64,000 bases of DNA. Source: Spinellus fusiger. Taxonomy: Eukaryota > Mucoromycota > Mucoromycetes > Mucorales > Phycomycetaceae. Shown in pieces: positions 50,398 through 61,408 of the stretch. The notes beneath the pieces are model-generated. The model was not told where the DNA came from. It worked only from the letters and a program-made list of their open reading frames with translations, and did not search any database. Every line of letters begins with the position of its first letter. The first letter of the stretch is position 1. A program made the translations under genes and the position numbers. The stretch spans positions 372,001-436,000 of the forward strand of contig JALLLS010000001.1 in the NCBI GenBank assembly GCA_025094145.1. The letters are read 5' to 3'.

Positions 50398-51824
50398 ATG
50401 GCTATATTTACAAGTGACTTCCCCAGCGGGTTCTTCTTTATTCGGTGTAAAGAAAAGGAAGTGGCTGCAGATGTGAGCGACGGCAACATGCTGGTAAGTC
50501 ATGGTGTGAGATGACTGACTAATAGCACTAGAACGACGCTCAAATTATTATATGGCCCCAGGTAAGAGCGCCTATCGATGGTCTGCAACACTGACTTTTG
50601 ACATAGAAATATGTCGACAGCATTAACCAAGTAAAATAGTAAACCTATATTCTATTTAGTCTAATGGTACGCTAGTTATGGATGCATGAAGCAGGATTTC
50701 TTATTAATAAAAAATCAGGATTAGGTAAGATAGTAGTACCTATGCTTGTCCTCATCTTTCTTTAGTGCTGGATGTTCGTGGAGGTGGGGCTTACTCTCTT
50801 AGCCTACAGTGTCTTCCCTATAAAAAGGCAGTGCTAATAAGGAATCCTATCTAGGGGATCTTAAGAAGGAGAAGTCTGTGATTCAATATGTACGAAAGGC
50901 AGGACTTGCTCAGAACCAGCGTTGGAAATATCAGGATGGCTATGTGTTCCCAGCAGCAGCACCTCATCTCTGCCTTGATATTCGGGTAATTTATATTTTA
51001 TTTTTACTATTTTTGTTCTACAGAGAATTTACATCGCTCTTAGGGAGGAGATTACAAGGACGGAACTTCTGTCTTTATAAACACAAAGAAAGTTGGCACA
51101 CCAACACAACAATGGCTGATTGAACCATTTGAAGACGAACGCTCACTGCAAGACCTTGAGCTACTCCGACCCTCTCAATGTAAAAAGAAGAATAGGAAAT
51201 CATAGTAAAGAGAATAGGGCAGACTGACCGTTTCTTTTTTTTTTCTTTTTTTCTTTTTTTCTTATGTGTAGCTCGACATTCAAAACCGGGTCAACTCTAT
51301 GATAGCTACCGTAAGATATACCGAGAAAGAATCTCAAATCCATCTCAAGTAGAGCTTATCGAGGCAATGGCTTTTCAGGTGAGTCATTGATTGTATCACT
51401 GGGTTCAATACTAAGCAAATACAAATACAAATACAAATATAAATATAAATACAAATACAAATACAAATACAAATATAAATATAAATACAAAAAAAGGCCA
51501 TTCGTCTATTGTTACAGTCTGCAGATAAACAACCATTGGCTGAGCAAAAAGAGATTCTGCAAAAGTTAGTGACACAAGAGGTAAGAAATTGAAGAGACCA
51601 AAAGTAATGCAATTATGCTGAGAACAACTCCATTTAGGTAGTGAGCCTACAAGGAGCCAATACCACAACAGACATGACCCGGGCCGTAGAACAGACAGCT
51701 CGGGCTTACTTTGTTAGGGAATATGAGTCCCAGGTGCAATGAATTTACGATAAAGAAGTCATGAGCCTTTCTTGCTTTTATCTGATTCTTATAGGCTACT
51801 ATTTATGTTTCACGCATTGAATAG
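50398..51824 (+). CDS. protein with ricin-B-type beta-trefoil domain and helical tail
   Basis: About nine short exons. The N-terminal part reads FFFIRCKEKEVAADV, then NDAQIIIWP, WMHEAGFLINKKSGLVLDVRG, NQRWKYQDGYVF and PHLCLDIR, the repeated QxW and LVLDV pattern of the ricin-B/beta-trefoil lectin fold. After QQWLIEPFEDERSL comes a helical region (RKIYRERISNPSQVE, LLLQSADKQPLAE, VEQTARAYFVREYE) ending YVSRIE. There is no catalytic toxin domain and no signal peptide, so it is probably a cytosolic sugar- or protein-binding protein. Several introns hold AT-type repeats (ACAAAT repeat at 51417-51490). Confidence 0.72.
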
Positions 51825-53009
51825 GATCAACAAGTAATAGACTTTCTCTGTTGTACACTGGCTTTTTTACCCTTCTTCGTCTTCTTTCTTTGTATGACAA
51901 TTATTATGGTGTTGACTGTTTGCTATTTATATCAAAGTCTGTAAATATTAAGGGCAATAAGGAGGGGAATTTCAGGCAAAACAATATACCAAGATTTATC
52001 TCAACAGGCTATTTGACTTTGATTTAATATCCCGCTTCTTCTTTGAGGATTAAGAATGACAAGAGCTTCAAACGCCCTTCCCAAGGACCTGGAAAGAAAT
52101 ACCCTTTTGATAAGATACAAAAGACTAAAATAAAATCTTCTTTTGATAATGGCAAAAGACAGAACTTACCTAACTACCACTTATCAAGATAGAGTCGGTT
52201 CATTATTACATCATACTGAAAAGTTAGAGTTTAAATTAAATATAATAATACGACATACACACACCTAGTAGATTTGGAACAGATAAGAAAAGTACTATTG
52301 GTTGGAATGTCAGATGCAGTACTCTCAATTGATATGCATATCTTGAATCTCTCTTGTACAGTCTAGGTGGAGAGGCGCTTCTTCCACTGAATCATCTTCA
52401 AAAAGAAAGAAAAAGGTGTAACAAACAACCGTAAAAGTGCTACTGCTGTTGACCCATACATGAGGCGTTTGACTTAATCTTGTGCATGATACAAAGCAAG
52501 TTGTCTGATAGATAGAACTTTAAATAGTGCTATTGATAATTATACTAAAAATGCTCATCTTTTTATTAATTCTATGAATAGAAAAGAGCATTTCTCCTGT
52601 ATTAAGATTTAATATAAGACAAATGCAATGTGCTATTGTTTAAATGGACTGCCTCCAAGCAACACGAGTTAACTGCTAAGCACAATTGGCCAATCATTTT
52701 CTTAATAAATAAAACTATTTGATAATTAATTATTTTTACGTAATATAAAATAATATCTTAGTTATTCAACTCAGAAAGTGAAGCACTTGCATTCATAATG
52801 CCGCTTAAGAGTCATATTAACTGTCCGTCAGAGAGTAAACACCATCAGGATCTGTTATAAAACTCTATTCACGCCTTTAGTTAATTACCCAACCATTTAT
52901 ATTTGGCTATAGAATACTCTATGGGTGAACAGAATAAATCCCTTATAGATTTACTATTTAAATCTAAAATAGGATGAAAAATGCCAAGTCTATTTTCCAA
53001 GACCTAAAA
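51825..53009. other. gene desert, AT-rich
   Basis: No ORF of note, no clear TIR and no splice-supported frame on either strand that I could find. Probably decayed transposon-derived DNA. Confidence 0.4.
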
Positions 53010-53643
53010 ATAATTCTGGCCTTTAATATGCAACACAATCATCTTTTTAAGTGGTTTGAAATAATCACCTTTTATAGAATACCTCATTATCAGATTGTAT
53101 TATCAATAAAACATATTGTTTACTATAACATTATAGCTACTGCCTGAGTGCATTCCCTCATAGCAATAGAATTCACACCCTAAAAGCATTATGATTTGTT
53201 CTTGGGAGATAGATAAAACTAGAGAATACACCCAAGACTAACTTAAGAGCCTCTACTTAATGACAATACAATGAGTGTCTTGTTAATTATAGTGAGCTCA
53301 ATCCCAGTTAAAGACATCATTTACCTCTTTTATATTAGGAATAGCCTCTAGTGGTGTCTATTACGTCCCTCTATTGTTTTATCTTATTCATAGTAGCATA
53401 TTATGTTAAACAATAAATTCACTGATTGAGCTTCAATATTGATTTCATTTCTTCCTTTTATATCCAACTCTATACTTTTTAGTTGCAGAGTCAATCATCA
53501 TTGCTAGAATAGGCAGACAGAGTTTGAAATTGTTTATTTACATAGCGAAAAGGTTTTTTCAAACACATTAGCCAATCATAGGAATAGTGTGCCTTTATTC
53601 TCCGTGTATTTCTTTATATATCCTAAAATTCTCCTGGTGTGTA
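53010..53643. mobile_element. decayed TIR-element copy
   Basis: The right end reads TATATCCTAAAATTCTCCTGGTGTGTA, split here by eye: the family TIR plus TA at 53642-53643. Internal blocks match the 43-kb element (CTGGCCTTTA near 53016, ATTATCAATAAAACATATTG, GCAGACAGAGTTTGAAAT). The left TIR itself is degraded and large parts are deleted. Confidence 0.6.
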
Positions 53644-54157
53644 TAAATATATCCGGGATTTATATTGACTGACTAAATTGAGTTTCCATAATATTTTCTG
53701 CTTCATCATTTTTAAGATTCTATATAATTCTATAATCTAGAAATGAGAGTAGGAGAAATTCAAGGTAATGCTTTTATTTCAAAGCATTAATGTGCCTCAG
53801 AGACTATACTGACTTTATGTATATGCTTCCAACCTTTTCACCATTGAGGCTACCTCATGATGCCATGGACATAATCAAAAATCTGTATTAGATTCAATTA
53901 ATTTGGTATTGAGTTTATTTTTAACTTTATTATTATCTCATTGATGTTACTAGTCCCCGTGACTCTAGTGTGAGTATGCATAAGCCTGTCAACGTGATTT
54001 GATTATTAGTCTCTTCAAAGATCTGTCAATATAAATGAATTATCAGTGGTTTTCTTATTAATATTAAAAAGATATTATAATCACAAAAGTAGGCGTTGCT
54101 ATAGGATACATGCATTATTTATCAAATACTATCTACTTAAATATATAATATATAGTC

Positions 54158-54232
54158 TAGGTATTCTAGTGGTTTAGATAACACATCCACAAGATGTGTG
54201 GAAAACTCCAGGTCGATTGTTTGTGACATTTA
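54158..54232 (+). pseudogene. degenerate tRNA-like sequence
   Basis: Contains CTAGTGGTTTAGATAACAC, an A-box/D-arm-like stretch, followed by a perfect 5-bp anticodon-type stem CACAT-CCACAAG-ATGTG with a 7-nt loop, then GGAAAACTCCAGGTCGATTG, a B-box/T-arm-like stretch. The acceptor stem pairs poorly and the B box lacks a T, so this is a tRNA relic or the head of a tRNA-derived SINE, not a working tRNA. The loop would give an ACA anticodon. Confidence 0.4.
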
Positions 54233-54835
54233 AAAAATAGTGAGAATTTTTATTATTGAATTGAATTCAGAACTGTAGTCTTTTATGGAAACATTCATAG
54301 TATAATAACTAAATCCATCTTTAAACATTAAATAATTTAATGAGCATCCAACATATTTTATAATAATTGATATATAAGATATACAAGATATAAATGTATT
54401 ACCTAAATAATGTATACCTACAGTTTTAAGAAACTATATCTTGATCTAGTGGAAGCTTCACTCAATATTTATCATAATGACTCTAATGTTTCTCTCGCTA
54501 AGTTTTTTTTTGTTCTATTACTATTCAGCTCAAATCGGAACTTGTTATGCTCAATTTACAACAGATATCAATGTAAGGTCTGCTATTTATAGTGGGCCTA
54601 TTCACAATTGCTAAAGGAGACTTAATAATGTGATCTTTGCTATTCAAAGTGTGTGACTTGAAAAATATACTGGTGTTAAAAGATGCAACATAGATAATGA
54701 GAAGAATTGATAATGGGAAGCATCAATAACTAGTCCCAAGTAATAAGTGACTAGACAAAAGATAGATTTCTATTTTTTTATTCTTCAAAAATGAAATAGA
54801 GGTCTTTTTCTTTTCTTTTATAACTTATTCAAAAA
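54233..54835. other. gene desert, AT-rich
   Basis: No supportable feature; an ORF at 54410-54592 is low-complexity. Confidence 0.35.
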
Positions 54836-55036
54836 ATGACACCAAGCAATGAAAATCAGCCAACTCTTAGCCAAGAACATAAAGATAGTCCTATCAAAAG
54901 AAGAAAACATGCTATGTTGATTAGAGGTCAAATCATAGGACAATGGAAAAGACATGCTACTTATCAAGAGACTGATGACAATCTCGACATCCCAAAGAAT
55001 ACAGTGGGCAGGATTGTCCTATTGTATAAAAAATAA
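54836..55036 (+). pseudogene. Tc1/mariner transposase N-terminal helix-turn-helix fragment
   Basis: ORF of 66 codons. The basic start is followed by MLIRGQIIGQWKRHATYQE and then NLDIPKNTVGRIVLLY. This is the paired-type HTH of Tc1 transposases (R-G-x-I-I-G ... I-P-x-x-T-V). The catalytic DDE/DDD region is not visible downstream, where stops accumulate. It lies 350 bp left of an intact-ended TIR element but outside it. It is the only transposase trace in the window. Confidence 0.6.
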
Positions 55037-55388
55037 AGGCCTTGCTACAAAGTACTGAGCAATATCTTTATAATAAAAAATGTAGATAATCATCTAAAAA
55101 ACAACTATTCCAAATCTTGTGTTATTCCATGAACCTTTGATTATGAACATCTTGGACTGATAGATATGCCTTTACTTTTCAAAATAAAATAAAAATAGAA
55201 AATTGATTTCTTGTTTAGTCACTTATTACTATCTAAAAAGACAACTTGAATTTGAAACAAACTACTTGACAGGTCAATTTATTAACCACAAAGTTATCAC
55301 TTTGAAATACTTAGTATGTTTTTTATATCTTTCAGAGGCGACAACACTATTTCAGAGACAGACATCTAATCGAGTGTGTAATAATAAA

Positions 55389-56422
55389 TACACACCCAAA
55401 GATTTTTGGGATTTATATAAAGAAATATCCTGAGAATAAGATCGCAATATTTATTTGATTGGCTAATATGTTTTGAAATGCCTTTTCGCTGTCTAAATGG
55501 ACAATTTCAAATTCTACTTGCCTGTTTAAGCAACGGCTGTTGACTTTGCAATTAAAGAGTATAGAATTGGTTGTAAAGACAAGAAATAGAACCAGAATCC
55601 ACTTGATATTTAAACTCAGTCACTGATATTCTTCTCTTAACATAATGTGTTATCCATAAGCCCACAGTATTTGCAGCATAGCACTGCTTAAGAAAGATGT
55701 ATTACAGAACTTATAGAGTTAACTCTAGTAATCTTTGTCTATAAAATAGAACCAAATTCACTTACATTGAGAACATTATAGTCATTCATTGACTCAATAT
55801 TTATCATCACTTCAGTAACTATGTTATTGTAACTGGTATTAACAGTGATACTTAATGATTACAGGGTATTGTTTCTAATACTAGACTATAGACTCTAGGC
55901 AAATAGAGTGTGAATTGTTTGACTTATGAATTTTATGAGTGAAGACTAGTGTATATATCACCAGAATAGATAGAAGTTGTAGATACCACCAAAGGCTATT
56001 CTAGTGATAAAAAGGTAAGCAGTGTCTTCATCTGGGCTTGAGCTCATTGTATTCCACAAGGCACTCAATGTATTGTTATTAGGCAAGTAAATACTCCTTT
56101 CAAATCAGTCTTGAGTGGTCTTCTATACTGTCTAGGGTATCTAGGGTGTATATTTTGTTGCTATGAGAGAATTCACTTGAGCAGTAGCTATAGTCATACT
56201 ATAGTATTATCTATACCATTACAATAAACAATGCTATTCATAAGCAATATATTCTATTGATAATACAATTTGATATTGAGGTAGACTACAAAAAGAAATA
56301 ATCATTTAGATACTTGCAAACCTTTTGATTTTAAATACAGTTCCATAAAAGGCAAGAAGTTTTTAGACGTAAAAGGAAGGGGATATCACCGCTTAAAGGC
56401 CAGAAAAATCTCCTGGTATGTA
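55389..56422. mobile_element. TIR element copy, non-autonomous, 1.03 kb
   Basis: TA-flanked. The left end is CACACCCAAAGATTTTTGGG and the right end is the inverse of CATACCAGGAGATTTTTCTGG (one TIR change). Co-linear with copies A and B along its whole length but more diverged: the internal frame open in A and B has stops here. Confidence 0.85.
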
Positions 56423-57411
56423 CACCAAAAAACTGGTTGATTTCACTATCTGTTGTAGATTCATAGACTTATACTCAAATACGTGGTGTGTAGCTTATTG
56501 AAGGACCCCTGGCTTTTGTATTAATCCTTAGTTATAGTTTTTCATAGCTACTACTGTTTTTATTTCTACAATATAATCTATATTGCATTTGATCACGAGA
56601 TACCAGCTGTTTTTCGATTCTTAATATTTAAACATTTCCCATGCATGACCTTACCACCGTCTTTTATAAAATACAAAAGAGATCAAACAATGTATTTTAC
56701 TATCTCCTTATAGAACCTTCTACAAAAGCTTATTATGAATATACTATACTCTATGCACAGTGACTTTATCCTAGTACTATCATAAAAGCTATGAATACAA
56801 ACTTTCATAGTATCATATGACTTTTGGTTTCAAGTTCATATTAAGAGATTCTTCATGTACAATACTATCACAGTTTAATAGATATCAGGAAGTCTGTTTT
56901 TTTGGTAAGAGTATGATCAAAACCTATATATGTGGTAGTCTATGCCTTGATACACATAAACATTAGTAGATGTCATTAAGTTATCGATCATATAATTGAT
57001 CATTAATTATAACAGAGAAAATGTGAGGAGTTGAGCTTATGCCTTTTTCTATTTAGTTATGGTCCATCTCATATTGATATAAGTAAATGGTGTGAGGGTT
57101 TTCGGGGCAAAAGTTTATATTTAAGATACTCTGATATAACTATTTTATTTTATTTTATTTTGGTATTCCAAAAAGTGTAGAAAATAGCCTGTGTATGCAC
57201 TATCTTATAAATTTCAATTACTAAAGGCCATCTAATCTTGTGCTCTTTAGAGATAGATACTTGGTGTTCTCTGGTTTGGACTTCTGTGATATAGTTTTAA
57301 CATAAGCTTTATGAAAAAATAACTCAACTATAGAATACTTCCAATAGAATACTTCTGAACCAGCTAGACATTACCAGCAAAGACCTGACTCGGGGATGAT
57401 ACTTTGGTAAC
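56423..57411. other. AT-rich intergenic stretch
   Basis: Stops in all frames, a TTTTA repeat near 57143-57160 and no TIRs. This is the 3' side of the universal stress protein gene. Confidence 0.4.
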
Positions 57412-58076
57412 CTAACTAAGTGATTCTTTTACATTGTCATTATGAACTACAGTGACAGGACAATGACATTTGTACAAGCAATGTTCGCTTACAGATCCTA
57501 GTATCCATCTACAGACTAAATTAGTCATATATTTCTTAAAGACTTACTTTGATAAACCAGTCTTGTTACTAGAACCGACGACAAGACAGTTGGGTGGGTT
57601 TTCATTAATATACTGCTCCAAAATCATCCCAACTTGCTTATCAGCCTGTCGTTTTATCAACTTAACACCGGTCTACACTGTTAGCTCTGTCTTGATAAGT
57701 AAGGTGTAACTACCAATTCTTTAACATCCGATAAAAGGTGCTCTAGTCTTGCATACTCCTCATGTGCACTTTTGACAATATCAAGGTTGTTGACTCTATC
57801 CAGTCCACCACTACCAGTTTAGTAATACATTGATGTGGCAGCTTACAAAAATGTATCACTTTCGGCAGTTGGATTTAATCCGATGGCATAAACAATCTCT
57901 AGTGAGTTATTGTTTCCGGAAAGACGTTGGTAAAGTTGAAGTGCATAGTCAATGGCCTTTCTAGAGATATCTGTGTCGTTTGCAGCCACAACAATACGGT
58001 AATCAAGGCCTGCTATATTTCTACTGATATTAATAGAATGTTAAGTAAGTCTTTACCTGCTAGAAATAGAAGACAT
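57412..58076 (-). CDS. universal stress protein (UspA) family protein
   Basis: Intron-rich and easily missed. From ATG 58076, MSSISSR joins NIAGLDYRIVVAANDTD, then RKAIDYALQLYQRL and LEIVYAIG; next VNNLDIVKSAHEEY; next TGVKLIKRQADKQVG, ILEQYINENPPNCLVVGSS; last WILGSVSEHCLYKCHCPVTV to a TAG at 57412. VVAANDTDISRKAI and LGSVSEHxLxKxxCPVxVV are Usp hallmarks (nucleotide-binding alpha/beta fold). The role in fungi is poorly known; other family members bind ATP or respond to stress. All four or five junctions use GT-AG and keep frame, so the gene looks intact. Confidence 0.75.
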
Positions 58077-58635
58077 GGTGAAGAGAGACAAGTATGAATG
58101 TTGAATTGATGCACTATAAGAGTATATCTTTATTTTATCATGAGCTCATACCATTATTACAAATTAGGAAGTATTCAATCCCTGTCATATATTAATATAT
58201 GCTAGGAATCCTCTCTATACTCTTGGAAGGGATTGCTTTTGTAATTTTTACATAAATTATAATGTATGAGATAGAAATTGTATATAAGCTAGATATCTGT
58301 TAGATATAAAAAGGCTTTGTGAAGTATATTTCTTATACTACAAACACACCATTTCTGATTTTTTGAACACTATGAATACTCAAATATCAGTAGGGTCTAT
58401 TTCTCTCTTTAACTTATTATTTTAAAAGATTAACTTATATCTATAGACTATAAGCGATGTGCTATTATCTAATATCTAATAAAAACAGGTCGTAATAGGC
58501 CTTTGGTGAGGCCAACCAGCCCATGATTCCATGGGAAGGTGTATAGGCGGAGTAGTTATTTTTCTATACCAAGGTCAGTGGAAACAGAAAAAGCCACATT
58601 TGATCTATCTTCAGTCACTAGCACTAGTCTGTATA
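58077..58635. promoter_or_regulatory. divergent promoter region with two adjacent hairpins
   Basis: Upstream of both the Usp and Rpp14-like genes. At 58498-58513 GGCCT/AGGCC and at 58520-58535 CCCATG/CATGGG form two short stems six bases apart in otherwise AT-rich DNA. They could be binding sites or a transcribed structure; function is unknown. Confidence 0.35.
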
Positions 58636-59078
58636 ATGCCAATCACAAAACGAGTGCATCTCAAGGACTGGCAGTATCTTTCTATTAAAATGCAAGTAGA
58701 ATGAAGTGAGTTGTTTAATAGCTCATGGAAAAATATAGTTGGTCAGAGGAGGGATTAGTTGTGAACATGACTGAATTGTCATTACGCATGACTATTCACC
58801 AAGCACTGCAAACCAATTTTGGTATTGTAGGTGCCTCGTCTCCTATCACCGTACTTGACTGGGATGAAGTAGCACATACTGGCATTATTAAAGTTATGCA
58901 AAGGTAAAAGATACAATAAAGCCATCATTAATATAGAGTTAGTGAATTAGTCGCTGTATGGAGTGCGCTGGTCAATCACCAATTTCTGATAACTGGTCAA
59001 CCTTGTGCATTTGAAATTATAAGCTCTTCTGCTCATTTAATCAGTCTTGCTAATAACAGTAGATCATCCCAGTTATAA
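58636..59078 (+). CDS. RNase P/MRP protein subunit, Rpp14/Pop5 family
   Basis: Three exons by my reading: 58636-58695 (MPITKRVHLKDWQYLSIKMQ), 58722 to about 58902 (LSLRMTIHQALQTNFGIVG, VLDWDEVAHTGIIKV) and about 58945-59078 (ELVAVWSALVNHQFLI, FEIISSSAHLISLANNSR). The pattern of conserved helix, GIVGAS and the late vWSAl/cxFEI strand is that of Rpp14/Pop5. It would act in the nucleolus on tRNA 5' ends or pre-rRNA. The first intron would be only 26 nt; if it is not removed the frame stops at TGA, so either a very short intron or a pseudogene. Confidence 0.65.
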
Positions 59079-59319
59079 AAAGAAAAAGAAAAAGAAAAAG
59101 AAAGGATAAAAGTAAAAACATATTGTTCTGTAGATTCTTTATTATACCTATAGAGTAAGAATTGTACATATTAAAAGGGCACTGACAAATTATAGCAGTA
59201 AGGTTGGTTAATTAATTAGCTAGTTAGATGACTAGTTTTCACGATTGTTAATTCATATTAGACTTGTCAGATTATATGTTTATATCAAAGAGGCTGTTAG
59301 TCTAAAAGAATATCGTATT

Positions 59320-61408
59320 TTATGGGATCGAGCATGGGAGTGGTGTCTTTTGTTTGGTAGTATTGGCAATAATTTCAACTGTTTTTTCCACTACTGTTTC
59401 TTCTTTCTTCCCATCTTCTATTTCTTCTTTGTGTTCATCATTTGGCTCTTCTTTTTTCCCATCTTCTCTCTTCTCTGGTTCTTCTATTGGCTCTTCTTTC
59501 TTTTCACCTTCTTCTCTCTTTTCTGGCTCTTCTGTTGGCTCTTCCTCTGGCTCTTCCTTTGGCTCTTCCTCCTTTTCCATCTGCTGATCCTCCTTCTCAA
59601 CGTCAATGTCTTTTTCCTTCTCTTCACTGTTCACTGTCTTCATACTCATGGGCACATTGCTTCGATGCTCCATTTGAAAAGAGTCCTGTGCTGAGTATAC
59701 ACTATGATCTTTAGAAGACTGAAATCTATATGGAAAATTAGCTAACAACTCGAGCCAATTCTGCATGTCTTGGACGGACTTGGCTCGGAATGTCATTAGT
59801 TTTACTTTGTTTGGTCTTAATACAGAACATGGTAAACGGGTGGATGAAGATCCCCATTCTCTTGGAAGAGTTGGAAGAGAAGGACTATGATAAAATAGAT
59901 GAGTGGCTATAGCCTGTGGCTGGAGATGAAAGACTAAATTTTGATGTAGTAGATGGGTTGCTGGTGTAGAGACCTTGTAGTGAGGTACAAAAATAGACGC
60001 ATCGGGATGTTCAGGGTAGTTCTTAGGGCTTTTATACTCATGCAAGAATCCAGAAGGAGTGAGTACATAGATATACTCACGCCAATGGTGGAGTATGGAG
60101 GATCTACGCTCCATTCTAGAAGAGAACACGGGCTGTAGAAGTGGGTGCATATGATGAGGATAAACAAGACGATCTGGATGATGAAACGCTGCTTTTTCAG
60201 AAATAAGATTGTCTTTAGCACGTTCAGCAAAGTCAAGCCAATCGCCATTCATAGTCACTTTTTGAAAAGCATCCATAATGCTCTGAAGACCCCGATCGAC
60301 TCCTAACTCACTACTTTCTTGCAACGCATAGAATTGCTGACACATGGTTCGAAGTTCCTCAATGAGTTGTTCTTCAGAAATCAGAATCTCTTGTTGAAGT
60401 CTTAATACAGTTTCATGAAACTTGTTTTCCTGATAGTACATTTTTATGATCTTCTCAATAACAGCTAAAGAGAGAAGTTGAGTGTAAAAAGAAATAAAAA
60501 GAATACCTTGGAATCATTAATTGTGTACCTGCATTCATTAGCCATGGGTCCCTCTTAGTATATCCATGATCTGGGTGCTTCTCGAAAAACGCTAATTGTT
60601 GGCCCAAACAATCAAGAGATGTCTCAACTGTTTTCTTCATTCTTGACATGTTTGATAATTTAAGTCGTTCATCTGATCGAATGGCTTTTATCATTCCTTT
60701 GATTTCTTTTTTAATATTAGAAAGATTTGGAAGGCAATGCGTTTGTAAAAACACAGCAAGAGACATGTGGCATTTTGTTCTTTTGTCATGGTATTCTTGC
60801 CATCCATCACAGACTTTTCGAATCCCACCCTCGTATGTGAAATGTTGCTGAAGTAGTTGGTACTTCTCATCTTGTCTCTCTTGGTTAGATGTATAGTATC
60901 CACCATTGATGACACCTTCCAACTTTTTATAAGATTTGGCTACATTGGCTTCTACTTGAGCTAATAGTTCAAAGTGGTCATACAGACGCTTGGATAGCAG
61001 TTGCCATGCCTCAAGTCGTTCTAGAAGTACTTTGACAGGTTGAATTCCTCGATTTGTACATAAGAGAGAGATACTTGGATCACTGGATGAATATTCTTTG
61101 AGTTTCTGTTCATACGCAAATACTGGTGGTGGTTCTTCTGCTTCTTTATTTGTCCAATTGCTTTTGATATTGGAACGACCACAGAAATTTCCTTTGGCTA
61201 TGCTTGGAGAAAGATGAAATTTAGAAAGTGCTGGGATGAGATCCTGGACAGATAAAGATGCTGAATCAAATGTAGATAAATCCAATGATTTTCTATCAGT
61301 CAAGGTATCATCTGTTGATAAAAAACTTTTGTTGCAGTGTTGTTTCTGTTTTGGCGATACAGAGGACTGCCTAGGACATTTCCAGTGTCTTATGTAATGG
61401 TTATCCAT
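59320..61408 (-). CDS. Slm1/Slm2-like BAR-PH protein
   Basis: Two exons: 61408 to about 60533 and about 60463-59320. After a Ser-rich N terminus comes a helical BAR-like domain (LLERLEAWQLLSKRLYDHF, VEANVAKSYKKLEG, FLQTHCLPNLSNIKKE, CLGQQLAFFEKHPDHGYTKRDPW), continuing to ENKFHETVLRLQQE. The PH domain spans about 60140-59700 (HHWREYIYVLTPSGFLHEYK, LMTFRAKSVQDMQNWLELL). The tail is a long Glu/Pro/Lys repeat. In yeast Slm1/2 bind PI(4,5)P2 and TORC2 at eisosomes and control actin and sphingolipids. The ATG at 61408 is preferred over an upstream non-ATG codon. Confidence 0.85.

Noticed and set aside
50398..51824. Toxin gene because of the ricin-B-type fold
   Set aside because: Only the sugar-binding type beta-trefoil is recognisable; there is no enzymatic chain, no secretion signal, and such domains are common in ordinary proteins.
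59245..59714. Three hydrophobic Phe/Ser-rich ORFs on the plus strand
   Set aside because: They are antisense to the Glu/Pro/Lys repeat tail of the Slm-like protein.
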